DNA from: JAFECT01 sp036501825
GTDB taxonomy: Bacteria; Pseudomonadota; Alphaproteobacteria; Caulobacterales; Caulobacteraceae
Assembly: GCA_036501825.1 (NCBI GenBank)
Contig: DASXZP010000034.1
Coordinates: 62,001-126,000 of the forward strand
DNA length: 64,000 bases
Direction of reading: 5' to 3'
Shown piece after piece: positions 1-8,622 of this stretch; position 1 is the stretch's first letter; the number at the start of each line of letters is the position of its first letter. The notes beneath the pieces are model-generated. The model saw only the letters and a list, made by a program, of their open reading frames with translations, made no database searches and was not told the DNA's origin. A program made the position numbers and the translations under genes.

Positions 1-1
1 G

Positions 2-655
2 CGCATCCACGTGCTGCACGTCACCACCGCCCAGGAGATCGACCTGCTGGCGCGGCACAAGGACGTGGCCACCGTCGAACTCACCCCGCAGCACCTGACC
101 CTGACCGCGCCCGGGGCCTACCAGCGCCTGAAGGGCTTCGCCCAGATGAACCCGCCGATCCGCGGCGCGGAGCACCAGGCCGGCCTTTGGCGCGGTATTC
201 AACAGGGCGTCGCCGACGTGCTGGGCTCCGACCACGCGCCGCACACGCTCGAAGAAAAGGCGCGGCCCTACCCGGCGTCGCCCTCGGGCATGCCCGGGGT
301 GCAGACGCTCGTGCCGGTGATGCTCAATCACGTGGCGCACGGCCGGCTGACCCTGGAACGGTTCGTCGATCTGACGTCCACCGGCGCGCAACGCGTGTTC
401 GGCGTCGCGGACAAGGGCCGCATGGCCAAGGGCTATGACGGCGACCTGACCCTGGTCGACCTGAAAGCCAAACGCGTGTTCAAACACGCCGACATGGCGA
501 CCCGCTCCGGCTGGACGCCCTTCGACGGCATGGACATCACCGGCTGGCCCGTCGCCACCATCATCCGCGGCCACGTCGTGATGCGCGACGACGAGATCGT
601 GAAGCCGTCGCTGGGCGAGCCCTGCCGCTTCCAGGAAACTCTGGCCGCATCGTGA
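2..655 (+). CDS. pyrC: Dihydroorotase, 3' part (5' end outside window)
   Basis: Zinc amidohydrolase of pyrimidine synthesis, interconverting N-carbamoyl-aspartate and dihydroorotate in the cytoplasm. The frame is open from base 2 and reads RIHVLHVTT, a dihydroorotase core motif, so the gene begins upstream of the window; 217 residues are present. The active-site motif GSDHAPH is followed by the usual SGMPGVQTL stretch, and the C-terminus holds the short beta-sheet domain ending with the family-like IIRGHVVMRDDE. It converges on a small gene at 712. Family assignment is secure; whether it is the catalytic or a pyrB-associated inactive form cannot be judged because the N-terminal HxH motif is missing from view. 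Confidence 0.93.
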   Translation, partial: RIHVLHVTTAQEIDLLARHKDVATVELTPQHLTLTAPGAYQRLKGFAQMNPPIRGAEHQAGLWRGIQQGVADVLGSDHAPHTLEEKARPYPASPSGMPGVQTLVPVMLNHVAHGRLTLERFVDLTSTGAQRVFGVADKGRMAKGYDGDLTLVDLKAKRVFKHADMATRSGWTPFDGMDITGWPVATIIRGHVVMRDDEIVKPSLGEPCRFQETLAAS

Positions 656-711
656 GTGGCGCTCGCCTGCGCCGACGTCGCGGCGACGGTGCTCTAGCAA
701 CCGTCCCTAGG

Positions 712-954
712 TCAGTTCACTTGAACGTAGATGTGCTCGACGAAATGAGCATCCGCCCATGCGGACGCGGCTGCAAGGGCGAGTTCGAGGCTCTGATCAT
801 TCTCCGGTAACGACGCGTAAAAGATCGCCGTCCCGTCCACTGTCCTCCCCGCGCCCGTTCCGAAGAAGAGGCCCGATACATCACGCTCGATCGTCAGCCA
901 GTATTCCTCTTCGGGCGGCTCTTCTCCAGCGCGCAACTGAATGACGGTGGGCAT
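712..954 (-). CDS. Small hypothetical protein (80 aa)
   Basis: Not recognised. The 80-residue product starts MPTVIQLRAGEEPPEEEYW and ends in FVEHIYVQVN; it is acidic, soluble, without signal peptide or membrane segment, and looks like a compact alpha/beta domain. It starts from ATG and converges on the dihydroorotase gene with a 56-bp gap. A strong intrinsic terminator of the gene behind it lies about 80 bp upstream of its start, so it probably has its own promoter. Codon use is slightly less GC-biased than its neighbours. It could be spurious, but the amino-acid composition is protein-like. Confidence 0.55.
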   Translation of the reverse strand: MPTVIQLRAGEEPPEEEYWLTIERDVSGLFFGTGAGRTVDGTAIFYASLPENDQSLELALAAASAWADAHFVEHIYVQVN

Positions 955-1035
955 CCGCCAACCATGAGCCCGACGAGGATGTTGCGCAACAGGCCCTAGG
1001 AGCGGCCCCGGGTGGACTGTCGGCGCCCAAAGAAA

Positions 1036-1065
1036 AAGGCCCGCGGCGCGAACGCCGCGGGCCTT
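1036..1065 (-). terminator. Intrinsic terminator of the cysteine-repeat gene
   Basis: A perfect 13-bp stem (1036-1048 with 1053-1065) closes a CGAA tetraloop. On the minus strand it is followed by a T-rich tract (complement of AAAGAAAAA, 1028-1037). It lies 21 bp past the stop of the minus-strand gene at 1087-2442. Confidence 0.9.
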
Positions 1066-1086
1066 GTCGTCAGTCGGTAACCGCGA

Positions 1087-2442
1087 TCAGGCGGGGTTGC
1101 CGGGGATCATGCACTTGTCGTCGGTGCGGGCGGCTTCCTCGCAGGTCAGGGTCTTGATCGTCTTCGCGCGGTTCGCCGGCAGGTCGAGGATGAACCCGCC
1201 CTGGCCCTTGCCGCACTTCACTTCGACGTAGTCGCCGTCGCCTTCGTCAGGCCCGTGCATCTGGAAGGCCTGCGGATCGCACGGCCGCTCGATGACCGCG
1301 AAGATCGGCTTGAGCTTCTCGAAGATTTCCTTCTTCGAGGTCAGCTGGCAGTCGATGGCGCGTTCCGCGGCGCCCAGGCAGTCGTAGTGCTCGAACTTGC
1401 CGGTCGCGCCGGCGCCCGGGATCACCGCGACGAGGCCCCAGGGCTGTTCGACGCACTTGAACTCGACCACGTCACGCTTGGATTGCGGTTCCTTGCCGTA
1501 GATGTTGGTGTCGGTGACCGTGCACGGCACGTGGTTCGCCGCCAGCGCGCCGGCGAAGCCCGTACCCGCCGCCACCCGCAGTTTGGAGACGTCGGTGAGG
1601 GTGCATCCGCCGCCGATGCCCTTGGCCGACAGACAGTCGAGCACGCGCGCGGGCTTGCCGTTGTCGACCTCGAGCATGAAGCCGGGTTTGTTGCTGCAGC
1701 CCACCTCGTAGTAGTCGGCCTTGCTGTTGGTGTCGCGACCGACGAAGCGGGCGTCCGACGCCTGACAGGCCGGGTCGAGCGGCTTGGCCAGATCGCCGAT
1801 GGCGGCAACCGCCTGCGCCTTGGTGGTCAGCTTGCACATCCACTTGCTCGGGTCCGACGTCGCCTGCAGGCAGGACGTCGGCTCGCCGCTCTCCTGGCCC
1901 TTGGCGTCGACGTTGACGAAGTAGCCGCCCCCGCCGCCGCATGAGACTTCGTAGTGACCGAGGTGATCGGTCTGGCCGGTGCCCAGGAAGGTCACGTCCG
2001 CAACCTTGCAGCTCACGCCGGCCTTATCGACCGCGGGCTGGAATTGGGTGGCGAGCGACGCGTTCTCCGGCAGGGTGCACTGGGGACCCTTCTTGTTCTG
2101 CGCGGCCGCCGCGGCGAGCTGGATGCAGGTGTAGCTCTGCGCCGTGCCGTCGGCGAGCTTGGTGACGAGGTAGCCGGGCCCTTCGGCGCAGGCGACTTCG
2201 TAGTTGTCGCCCTTGACCGACTTCTTATCGATCATCTCGGTGCCGGAGCCGAGCCAGGCGGCGTTCTTCAGGGTGCAGGCAAGACCCGCGGCCTGAATCG
2301 CGGCCGGGGCGTCGGCCATACCCTTCTTGATACTTTCCGCGGGCGGGCCCTTCGGCGCGTCCGGCTTGGCGGCGTATGCGCCCGCGACCAGCAGGCCGCT
2401 CGCGGCGGCGACCGCGGCGAGAACCGACATCAGTCTCTTCAT
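1087..2442 (-). CDS. Secreted protein of five four-cysteine repeats
   Basis: Not assigned to a named family. The 451-residue product begins with a clear Sec signal peptide (MKRLMSVLAAVAAASGLL, cleavage after AYA). The mature part is five tandem repeats of about 80 residues. Each carries four cysteines in the order C..., then (Y/F)E(V/F)xC about 25 residues later, then a GG/GY/GF strand, then C and a final C usually followed by xL. All 20 cysteines fall in this pattern, so disulfide-bonded periplasmic or surface modules are likely. Examples of the second cysteine are NYEVACAEGPGYLV, HYEVSCGGGGGYFV and YYEVGCSNKPGFML. It is transcribed alone, with a strong terminator 21 bp after the stop. The 193-bp upstream gap shared with the divergent MBL gene should hold both promoters. 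Confidence 0.8.
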   Translation of the reverse strand: MKRLMSVLAAVAAASGLLVAGAYAAKPDAPKGPPAESIKKGMADAPAAIQAAGLACTLKNAAWLGSGTEMIDKKSVKGDNYEVACAEGPGYLVTKLADGTAQSYTCIQLAAAAAQNKKGPQCTLPENASLATQFQPAVDKAGVSCKVADVTFLGTGQTDHLGHYEVSCGGGGGYFVNVDAKGQESGEPTSCLQATSDPSKWMCKLTTKAQAVAAIGDLAKPLDPACQASDARFVGRDTNSKADYYEVGCSNKPGFMLEVDNGKPARVLDCLSAKGIGGGCTLTDVSKLRVAAGTGFAGALAANHVPCTVTDTNIYGKEPQSKRDVVEFKCVEQPWGLVAVIPGAGATGKFEHYDCLGAAERAIDCQLTSKKEIFEKLKPIFAVIERPCDPQAFQMHGPDEGDGDYVEVKCGKGQGGFILDLPANRAKTIKTLTCEEAARTDDKCMIPGNPA

Positions 2443-2635
2443 CGCCCTTCCTCCTCATCCACAAGGTTATTGTTGGTTCCGCCGGCGCGCCGGCGGCTTG
2501 AGGAGAAATTGCATGCGAGGCGCGGCTGAAGCAAGACCGCAGCGCCTGTCAGGACGCCTATAGGCGTCGGGACGCCGCCTTTACGCGACCCCGGATTGCG
2601 CCCATGGTGCGGGCGGGTTTCGATTGGAGACTTGC

Positions 2636-3715
2636 TTGCTGGACGGGACGCCGGACACCGACGTCGTGGCTGAGGCCGCCGAGGCGCGCCGCGCGCCCCT
2701 CGACTATCCGTTCGCCGGAACGCCCGCGCCGGGGGAGGCGATCACCGTCGCGGACGGGGTCCTGTGGCTACGCTCGCCGCTGCCTTTCATCCTCAACCAC
2801 ATCAACGTCTGGGCGCTGCGCGACGGCGACGGCTGGACCATCGTGGATACCGGCGTTCGCAACAGCGCCGCGCGCGAGGCCTGGGAAACGGCGCTGGCCG
2901 GGCCGCTGGAAGGCCGCCCCGTGAAGCGGGTGATCGTCACCCACATGCACCCCGACCACGTGGGCCTCGCCGGCTGGTTCGTCGAGCGCTTCGACTGCCG
3001 CCTGTGGATGAGCCGGCTCGAGTACGTGACCTGCCGCCTGCTCGCCGCCGACACCGGGCGCCCGGCGCCCGAGGACGGGGTGCGCTTCTACCGCGCCGCG
3101 GGCTGGAGCGAGGCGCAGATCGAGGGCTACCGGCAACGCTTCGGCGGCTTCGGCCGCGGCGTCCATCACCTGCCCGACAGCTTCCGCCGCATCGGCGACG
3201 GCGACGTCATCGACATCGACGGCAAGGCCTGGCGCGTGGTCAGCGGCAACGGCCACTCGCCCGAACACGCCTGCCTGTGGCGCGAAGAGGACGGGGTGCT
3301 GATCTCCGGCGACCAGGTGCTGCCCAAGATCTCGTCCAACGTCTCGGTCTGGCCGACCGAGCCCGACGCCGATCCGCTGGCCGACTGGCTGGCCTCCATC
3401 GCGAAGCTGCGCGCGACCTTCCCGGCCGATACGCTGGTCTTGCCCTCGCACGGAGAGCCGTTCCGCGGCCTGCACCTACGGCTCGACGCGCTGGAGCGCG
3501 GCCATGAAAAGTCATTGCAGCGGCTGATCCGCACCCTGGCGACTCCGCGCCGGGCGGTGGACGTGTTCGGCTCCCTGTTCGCGCGGCCGATCGGCGACGA
3601 CCTGCTGGGCATGGCCACCGGCGAGGGGCTTGCTCACCTGAACTGCCTGCGCAACCGTGGCTTAGCCGTGGCCGAGCCCGACTCGGACGGCGTGATCTGG
3701 TGGCGCGCCGCCTAA
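2636..3715 (+). CDS. MBL-fold metallo-hydrolase
   Basis: Metallo-beta-lactamase-fold hydrolase of the broad glyoxalase II-like group, cytoplasmic. The THMHPDHVGLAG motif near residue 103 gives the HxHxDH metal site; later ligands are in GHSPEH, ISGDQV and LPSHGEP. The C-terminal 100 residues form the helical extension seen in MBL proteins located beside acyl-CoA enzymes. TTG at 2636 is preferred because GGAG at 2626-2629 sits six bases upstream; the frame is open to TTG at 2624, but that start would lie over the ribosome site. The enoyl-CoA hydratase gene follows after 13 bp, so a shared transcript and a thioester-related substrate are plausible but unproven. Confidence 0.85.
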   Translation: MLDGTPDTDVVAEAAEARRAPLDYPFAGTPAPGEAITVADGVLWLRSPLPFILNHINVWALRDGDGWTIVDTGVRNSAAREAWETALAGPLEGRPVKRVIVTHMHPDHVGLAGWFVERFDCRLWMSRLEYVTCRLLAADTGRPAPEDGVRFYRAAGWSEAQIEGYRQRFGGFGRGVHHLPDSFRRIGDGDVIDIDGKAWRVVSGNGHSPEHACLWREEDGVLISGDQVLPKISSNVSVWPTEPDADPLADWLASIAKLRATFPADTLVLPSHGEPFRGLHLRLDALERGHEKSLQRLIRTLATPRRAVDVFGSLFARPIGDDLLGMATGEGLAHLNCLRNRGLAVAEPDSDGVIWWRAA

Positions 3716-3728
3716 GAATGAGACGACG

Positions 3729-4499
3729 ATGACCGAGCATGTGACCACTGAGCTGTCCGAGGGCGTGCTGACCCTCAGCCTGAACCGGGCGGACAAGCGC
3801 AACGCCATCACCGACGCGATGTACGCGGCCATGGCCGACGCGCTCGATGGCGCGGGCAAGGACGCGGCGGTGCGCGTGGTGCTGTTGCGCGCCGAGGGCG
3901 AGGCCTTCAGCGGCGGCAACGACATCGGCGACTTCATGGGCCAGCGGTCCCAGGGCGTGAACACCCAGGACCTGTCGGTCTTCCGCTTTCTGAAGGCCCT
4001 GGCGCATTTCGAAAAGCCGATCGTCGCGGCGGTGCGGGGTGTCGCCGTCGGCATCGGCACCACGGCGCTGCTGCACTCAGATCTGGTTTTCGTCGCCGAG
4101 GACGCCAAGCTTTCGACGCCGTTCGTGAACCTGGGCCTGGCGCCCGAAGCCGCGTCGAGCCTGCTGCTGCCCGCCCGCATCGGCTATGCGCGCGCCTTCG
4201 CCATGTTCGCGCTCGGTGATGTGGTCGACGGCAAGACGGCGGCGCAGTGGGGCTTGGCCAACGCGGCCCTGCCCGCGAACGAGGTGGATCGCGCGGCGCG
4301 CGAGGCGGCGGTGGCCCTGACCAAGCGGCCGCCCGGGTCGCTGATCGTGACCAAGCGGTTGATGCGCGACGCGGAGATGATCTGGTCGATCATGCGCGAG
4401 GAGGGCGCGGTCTTCCACGAGCGCCTGCAGAGCCCCGAGGCGGCCGAGGCCTTCGCCGCCTTCGTCCAGCGCCGGGCGCCGGACTTCTCCAAGGTCTGA
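3729..4499 (+). CDS. Enoyl-CoA hydratase/isomerase family protein
   Basis: Crotonase-fold enzyme of 256 residues, the normal family length, acting on acyl-CoA thioesters. The oxyanion-hole stretches are visible as AFSGGNDI near residue 59 and GVAVGIGTT near 104. NLGLAPEAASS near 134 holds one acidic residue at the usual catalytic region, but the second acid is replaced (FALGDVVDG), so hydratase versus isomerase activity cannot be fixed. It follows the MBL hydrolase by 13 bp and likely shares its transcript. The stop region is oddly duplicated (CTCCAAGGTCTGAC followed by CTCCAAGGCCTGAT). Confidence 0.9.
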   Translation: MTEHVTTELSEGVLTLSLNRADKRNAITDAMYAAMADALDGAGKDAAVRVVLLRAEGEAFSGGNDIGDFMGQRSQGVNTQDLSVFRFLKALAHFEKPIVAAVRGVAVGIGTTALLHSDLVFVAEDAKLSTPFVNLGLAPEAASSLLLPARIGYARAFAMFALGDVVDGKTAAQWGLANAALPANEVDRAAREAAVALTKRPPGSLIVTKRLMRDAEMIWSIMREEGAVFHERLQSPEAAEAFAAFVQRRAPDFSKV

Positions 4500-4585
4500 C
4501 TGTCTCCAAGGCCTGATTTTTCCAAAGCGGGATAGACGCGGCAGCGCTTGCGCCCTATGTGCCCGCGCTCCACCGGAGCCGGGCC

Positions 4586-5086
4586 ATGGCCGCCGCCCAG
4601 ATCTCAGAGCCGGACCCTGTCGTGATCGACCTCGAAACCGAGGCCGACGCGAAGGCGGTCGCCTATCTGGTGGACCACGCCTTCGGCCCCGGCCGCTGGG
4701 CCAAGACCGCCGAGCGCCTGCGCGAGCACAACCGTCCCATCGCCGGCCTGTCCTTCGTCGCGCGCGAGCGCGGACGGGTGGTGGGATCGGTGCGCCTGTG
4801 GCCGGTCAAGATCGGCGAAACAGCGGCGGCCTTCCTCGGTCCCATCGCGGTCGAGGATGCGCAGCGCCGCAACGGCGTCGGCGCGCGCCTGGTCGAGCAG
4901 GCCTGCACGGCGGCGCAGGCGCAAGGCGTCGCGGCCGTGTTGCTGGTCGGCGACGAACCCTACTTCGGCCGCTTCGGCTTCGTCCGCTGCACCGCATGCC
5001 TGCCGGGCCCGGTCGACACGCGCCGCGTGCTGATCCGCCCGTGCGACGGCCGCGAGGCGCCGGTCGGCGACGTGCGGCGGCCCTAG
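4586..5086 (+). CDS. GNAT family N-acetyltransferase
   Basis: GCN5-related acetyltransferase of 166 residues, close to the YhbS-like subgroup. Motif A with the acetyl-CoA loop is seen as GPIAVEDAQRRNGVGARLVE; the next strand carries VLLVGDEPYFGRFGF, typical of this subgroup. ATG 4586 is chosen over an upstream in-frame GTG (4559) because CGGAG precedes it at a suitable distance. Substrate unknown. Its stop overlaps the stop of the converging moxR gene in the shared tetranucleotide CTAG (5083-5086), leaving no room for a separate terminator. Confidence 0.88.
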   Translation: MAAAQISEPDPVVIDLETEADAKAVAYLVDHAFGPGRWAKTAERLREHNRPIAGLSFVARERGRVVGSVRLWPVKIGETAAAFLGPIAVEDAQRRNGVGARLVEQACTAAQAQGVAAVLLVGDEPYFGRFGFVRCTACLPGPVDTRRVLIRPCDGREAPVGDVRRP

Positions 5087-6048
5087 CCGACCCCCGACAC
5101 CAGCGCTTCAAGCACCGCTGCGCGATTGCCCGGTGCGCCGTGGCGCTCCGCCATCACCAGGCGTGGGCCCAGGACCGCGGGCGCGACGGTGCGGACGTCG
5201 GCGGCGGAGGGCGAGGGGCGGCCGTCGATGAGGGCTGTGGCGCGGGCGAGGCGCATCAGCGCCTGGCCGGCGCGCGGACCCGGACCGCGCGCGACTTCGC
5301 TGCGCACGATGGGCGGCGCCGACGGATCGTCGGGGCGGGCGCGGCGCACCAGATCGAGCATCGCTTCCACCACATGCTCGCCTACCGGCAGTTCGACCGC
5401 AACGCGTTGTGCGGCCAGTAGAGAAACGGAGTCGATCGCCGGTGCAGGCGCCGCCGCGCGCGAGGCGGTCTCGATCAGCATGCGGCGCTCGCCGTCGCGG
5501 TCGGGGGCGCCCAGGTCGATCTGCAGCAGGAAGCGGTCGATCTCCGCCTCGGTGAATCCGGAAAGGCCGTCGCGGCCGCCGGTGGCGAACAGATGGAACG
5601 GCTTGGCCAGCGCGGCCCGCTGGCCGTCGACCATCAGCGTTCCGTCATGGGCCGCCTCGATCAGAGTCGCGCGCACCGCCGGCGAGGCCTGGTCGAGTTC
5701 GTCGGCGAGCAGCAGTTGGGCGAACAGGGGCGGGTCGGCGCGCTTTCCCCGGACGACCGGCGCCGGCCGCGCGGCGGCGGCCAGATCCAGGTCCGGCGTG
5801 AACGGCACGCGCCCGAAACTCAGGCCCGTAACCCGCGCCAGCCCTTCCACCAGCCGCGTCTTGGCCGAGCCCGGGCCGCCGGAGACCATGGCCCAGCCGC
5901 CCGCGACCAGCGCAGCCAGGCCCAGGTCCACCGCCCGGTCCTGGCCGAACACCACCCCGCGCAACGCCGTCCGCGTCCGACCCAGCGCCTCAGCGGCGCG
6001 CTCGAAGGCGGCGATGGTTTCGTTGGACGCTTCCCTGGCGGGCTCCAT
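5083..6048 (-). CDS. MoxR-like AAA+ ATPase (orphan, divergent motifs)
   Basis: AAA+ ATPase of the MoxR group, 321 residues. Walker A is GGPGSAKT (57-64); Walker B is LLLADELDQ (112-120), where most MoxR proteins have LLADEINR. Sensor 1 reads FATGGRDG instead of the usual ATQNP, and the DRFL arginine region is kept. MoxR proteins act as chaperones for vWA/DUF58 proteins, but no such partner lies beside it here: the neighbours are a convergent GNAT gene and a divergent DUF1285 gene 60 bp away. The motif changes and missing partner suggest a specialised or decaying member. Family call is secure, role is not. Confidence 0.85.
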   Translation of the reverse strand: MEPAREASNETIAAFERAAEALGRTRTALRGVVFGQDRAVDLGLAALVAGGWAMVSGGPGSAKTRLVEGLARVTGLSFGRVPFTPDLDLAAAARPAPVVRGKRADPPLFAQLLLADELDQASPAVRATLIEAAHDGTLMVDGQRAALAKPFHLFATGGRDGLSGFTEAEIDRFLLQIDLGAPDRDGERRMLIETASRAAAPAPAIDSVSLLAAQRVAVELPVGEHVVEAMLDLVRRARPDDPSAPPIVRSEVARGPGPRAGQALMRLARATALIDGRPSPSAADVRTVAPAVLGPRLVMAERHGAPGNRAAVLEALVSGVG

Positions 6049-6108
6049 CGGCCTACCTCAAACCCTGAACTCGAACATGAACCACGGACTTTGGTTTAGG
6101 CAGGCACT

Positions 6109-6714
6109 GTGAACGGCCAAGGCGACAATTCCGATAAAACCGGGCCCGATAGTCAAGGATTGGCCGCTTTGGTCGAGGGCGCGCGCGCGTCTGGCGAAAA
6201 ACGGCGCGGCTTGCCGCCGGTCCACCTGTGGAACCCCGAGGTCTGCGGCGACATCGACATCGTCATCCGCAAGGACGGCCTCTGGCTGCACGAAAAGACC
6301 CCGATCGGGCGCAAGGAGCTGGTGCGGCTGTTCTCCTCGGTGCTGCGCAAGGACCCCGACGGCTACTGGCTGGTGACGCCGGTCGAGAAGATGCGGATCA
6401 CGGTCGAGGACGCGCCCTTCCGCGCCGTGCGCGTGGACCGCGAGGACGCGGGCTTGCGTTTCCTCACCAACGTCGAGGACGAGGTGCTCGCCGGGCCCGA
6501 GAACGCAATCCGCGTCGAAACCGACGCCGAAACCGGTGAACCCGCGCCTTATCTGCATGTGCGCAGAGGGTTGGAGGCGCGCATCGACCGTGCGGTGTTC
6601 TACGAGCTGGTCGACCTCGCGGAAGAACGCGATACGCCGGACGGCCCCGTGCTCGGCGTCGTGTCGCGGGGCGAATTCTTTGCGTTGGCGCCGGCAGGAT
6701 TTCATCGTTCATGA
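6109..6714 (+). CDS. DUF1285 domain-containing protein
   Basis: A 201-residue cytoplasmic protein of the DUF1285 family, conserved in alphaproteobacteria, no known activity. The characteristic N-terminal region PPVHLWNPEVCGDIDIVI and the following DGLWLHEKTPIGRKELVRLF identify it. GTG at 6109 is used as start. It leads a compact run: the CoA pyrophosphatase gene overlaps its stop by four bases (ATGA, 6711-6714) and the CCA-adding enzyme follows. This order is common in alphaproteobacteria and suggests a housekeeping role. Confidence 0.88.
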   Translation: MNGQGDNSDKTGPDSQGLAALVEGARASGEKRRGLPPVHLWNPEVCGDIDIVIRKDGLWLHEKTPIGRKELVRLFSSVLRKDPDGYWLVTPVEKMRITVEDAPFRAVRVDREDAGLRFLTNVEDEVLAGPENAIRVETDAETGEPAPYLHVRRGLEARIDRAVFYELVDLAEERDTPDGPVLGVVSRGEFFALAPAGFHRS

Positions 6715-7379
6715 GTACGGCGCAGACGCTGGCCCAACTGCGCGCCTTGCTGGAGGCGCGGCTCGACCCGATCCCCGGCTGGAGCGCCACGACGCACCCG
6801 CTCTATTCCGACTTCGATCTGAACCCCGATTTCCGCCCGGCCGCGAAACCCAAGTTGCGCGACTCCGCCGTCCTGGTGCCGATCGTCGCGCGCGAGGAAG
6901 GGTTCGGCGTTCTGCTGACCCGCCGCGCCGACACCCTGACCAGCCACACCGGCCAGATCGCCTTTCCCGGCGGCCGCTGCGACGACGGCGAGACGCCGGT
7001 GCAGACCGCACTCAGAGAAGCGCACGAGGAGATCGGCCTCGACCCCGCCTTCGTCGATCCCGTCGGCCTGTCCGACCGCTACGAGACGATCACCGGTTAC
7101 GCCGTGAGCCCGGTCGTGGCGCTGGTGCGGCCCGGGTTCGTGCTCATCCCCAGTCCCGCCGAGGTGGCCGAGGTGTTCGAAACGCCCTTCGCCTTCCTGA
7201 TGGATCCCGGCAACCACAAGCGCGAATTCTACGAGCGCGACGGTCACAAGCGCTGGTTCTACGCCATGCCCTGGGAGGGCAAATATATCTGGGGCGCGAC
7301 CGCGGGGATGCTGCGGGCGCTGTGGATCCGCCTCTACGGCGACCAGGCCACCCCGGCCGAACGGGACGCCGCCGGTTGA
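6711..7379 (+). CDS. CoA pyrophosphatase (NUDIX hydrolase)
   Basis: NUDIX hydrolase predicted to split CoA or related nucleotides into 4'-phosphopantetheine derivatives and 3',5'-ADP. The 222-residue protein has the UPF0035 signature (LTRRADTLTSHTGQIAFPGG) directly ahead of a complete NUDIX box (GRCDDGETPVQTALREAHEE). That pairing is specific to the CoA pyrophosphatase group. It overlaps the DUF1285 stop by four bases and is 31 bp from the CCA enzyme gene, so translation and transcription are probably coupled. Confidence 0.9.
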   Translation: MSTAQTLAQLRALLEARLDPIPGWSATTHPLYSDFDLNPDFRPAAKPKLRDSAVLVPIVAREEGFGVLLTRRADTLTSHTGQIAFPGGRCDDGETPVQTALREAHEEIGLDPAFVDPVGLSDRYETITGYAVSPVVALVRPGFVLIPSPAEVAEVFETPFAFLMDPGNHKREFYERDGHKRWFYAMPWEGKYIWGATAGMLRALWIRLYGDQATPAERDAAG

Positions 7380-7410
7380 TCGCGCCGCCGATACAGGCCA
7401 GCTTGCCCGT

Positions 7411-8622
7411 ATGAACGAGCGCCTTCCGCCACAGGACTGGATGAGCGACGCCGCGGTGACCGCGGTGATCGACGCGCTGGAAGCCGTCGGCGGCCATGAT
7501 TGCGCGCGTTTCGTCGGCGGCGCGGTGCGCAACACCCTGATGGGCCTCGACGTCGCCGACGTCGACATCGCGACGACCCTGACGCCGCAGGCGACGATCG
7601 CGGCGCTGGAAGCGGCAAAGATCCGCGTGGTTCCCACCGGCGTCGAGCACGGCACGGTGACGGCGATCTGCAATCGCACGCCGTACGAGATCACCACCCT
7701 GCGCCGCGACGTCGAGACCGATGGCCGCCGCGCGGTGGTCGCCTTCACCACCAACTGGGCCGAGGACGCCCAGCGCCGCGACTTTCGCCTCAACGCGCTC
7801 TACGCCGACCGCACGGGGATGATCTACGACTACGTCGGCGGCGGCGTCGACGACGCGCTCGAAGGCCGTATCGTGTTCGTGGGCGAGCCGGAAACGCGCA
7901 TCCGCGAGGACTATCTGCGCATCCTGCGCTTCTTCCGTTTCTTCGCCTGGTACGGCGACGGGGCGCCGGACCCCGAAGGTCTCGACGCGTGCAAGCGGCT
8001 TAAGGACGGCGTGGCGCGGCTGTCCGCTGAGCGGGTTTCGAAGGAGCTGCTGCGGCTGTTGGAAGCGCCCGATCCCACCGGGGCGATGTTCTTCATGGCG
8101 GCGAGCGGCGTGCTGGCCGTGGCGGTTCCGGCCGCCGTCGATCTCGACCGCTGCAACGCCATGGTCGGCATCGATCCTGACCCGGAACTCCGGTTGTCGG
8201 CTCTGCTGCCCGACGATCCGAAAGCGGTCGTGCGCGTCGCCGAGGCGCTGCGCCTGTCCACCGCCCAACGCGACCGGCTCGAAGCGGCCGCGCAGGACAT
8301 CGCGCTCGATCTGACGCCGCAGGCTGCCCGCGCCGCGATCTACCGGATGGGCGTGCAGACCTTTTCCGATCGCGTAAAGCGAGCCTGGGCGCGGACGCCC
8401 GATGCGGAGGCGCAGGCGCAGAGCCTGCTCGATCTCGCGGCGCAATGGACGCGTCCGACGTTTTCGCTCGGCGGCGAGGACGTGATGGCGCTCGGCGTGG
8501 CCAAGGGGCCCGAGATCGGGCGCTTGCTGCGCGAGACCGAAGACTGGTGGATCGCCAACGATTTTCCCGCAGAGGGCCTGCGCGAAAAGCTGGCGTCGCT
8601 CGCCAAGGATGCGCACGCGTGA
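7411..8622 (+). CDS. cca: CCA tRNA nucleotidyltransferase
   Basis: Adds or repairs the 3' CCA of tRNA from CTP and ATP; cytoplasmic. This 403-residue class II nucleotidyltransferase has the FVGGAVRN loop followed by DVDIATTL, which supplies the two catalytic carboxylates, then the RRDVETDGR and RRDFRLNALY motifs and the head-neck region IREDYLRILRFFRFF. Length fits the short form without an HD domain. Start ATG 7411. Its last bases overlap the GTG of the DUF3052 gene (GTGA, 8619-8622). Confidence 0.95.
   Translation: MNERLPPQDWMSDAAVTAVIDALEAVGGHDCARFVGGAVRNTLMGLDVADVDIATTLTPQATIAALEAAKIRVVPTGVEHGTVTAICNRTPYEITTLRRDVETDGRRAVVAFTTNWAEDAQRRDFRLNALYADRTGMIYDYVGGGVDDALEGRIVFVGEPETRIREDYLRILRFFRFFAWYGDGAPDPEGLDACKRLKDGVARLSAERVSKELLRLLEAPDPTGAMFFMAASGVLAVAVPAAVDLDRCNAMVGIDPDPELRLSALLPDDPKAVVRVAEALRLSTAQRDRLEAAAQDIALDLTPQAARAAIYRMGVQTFSDRVKRAWARTPDAEAQAQSLLDLAAQWTRPTFSLGGEDVMALGVAKGPEIGRLLRETEDWWIANDFPAEGLREKLASLAKDAHA

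Noticed and set aside
656..711. Palindromic element in the dihydroorotase/small-gene convergent gap
   Set aside because: Only an imperfect short GC pairing could be drawn; it does not resemble the long elements.
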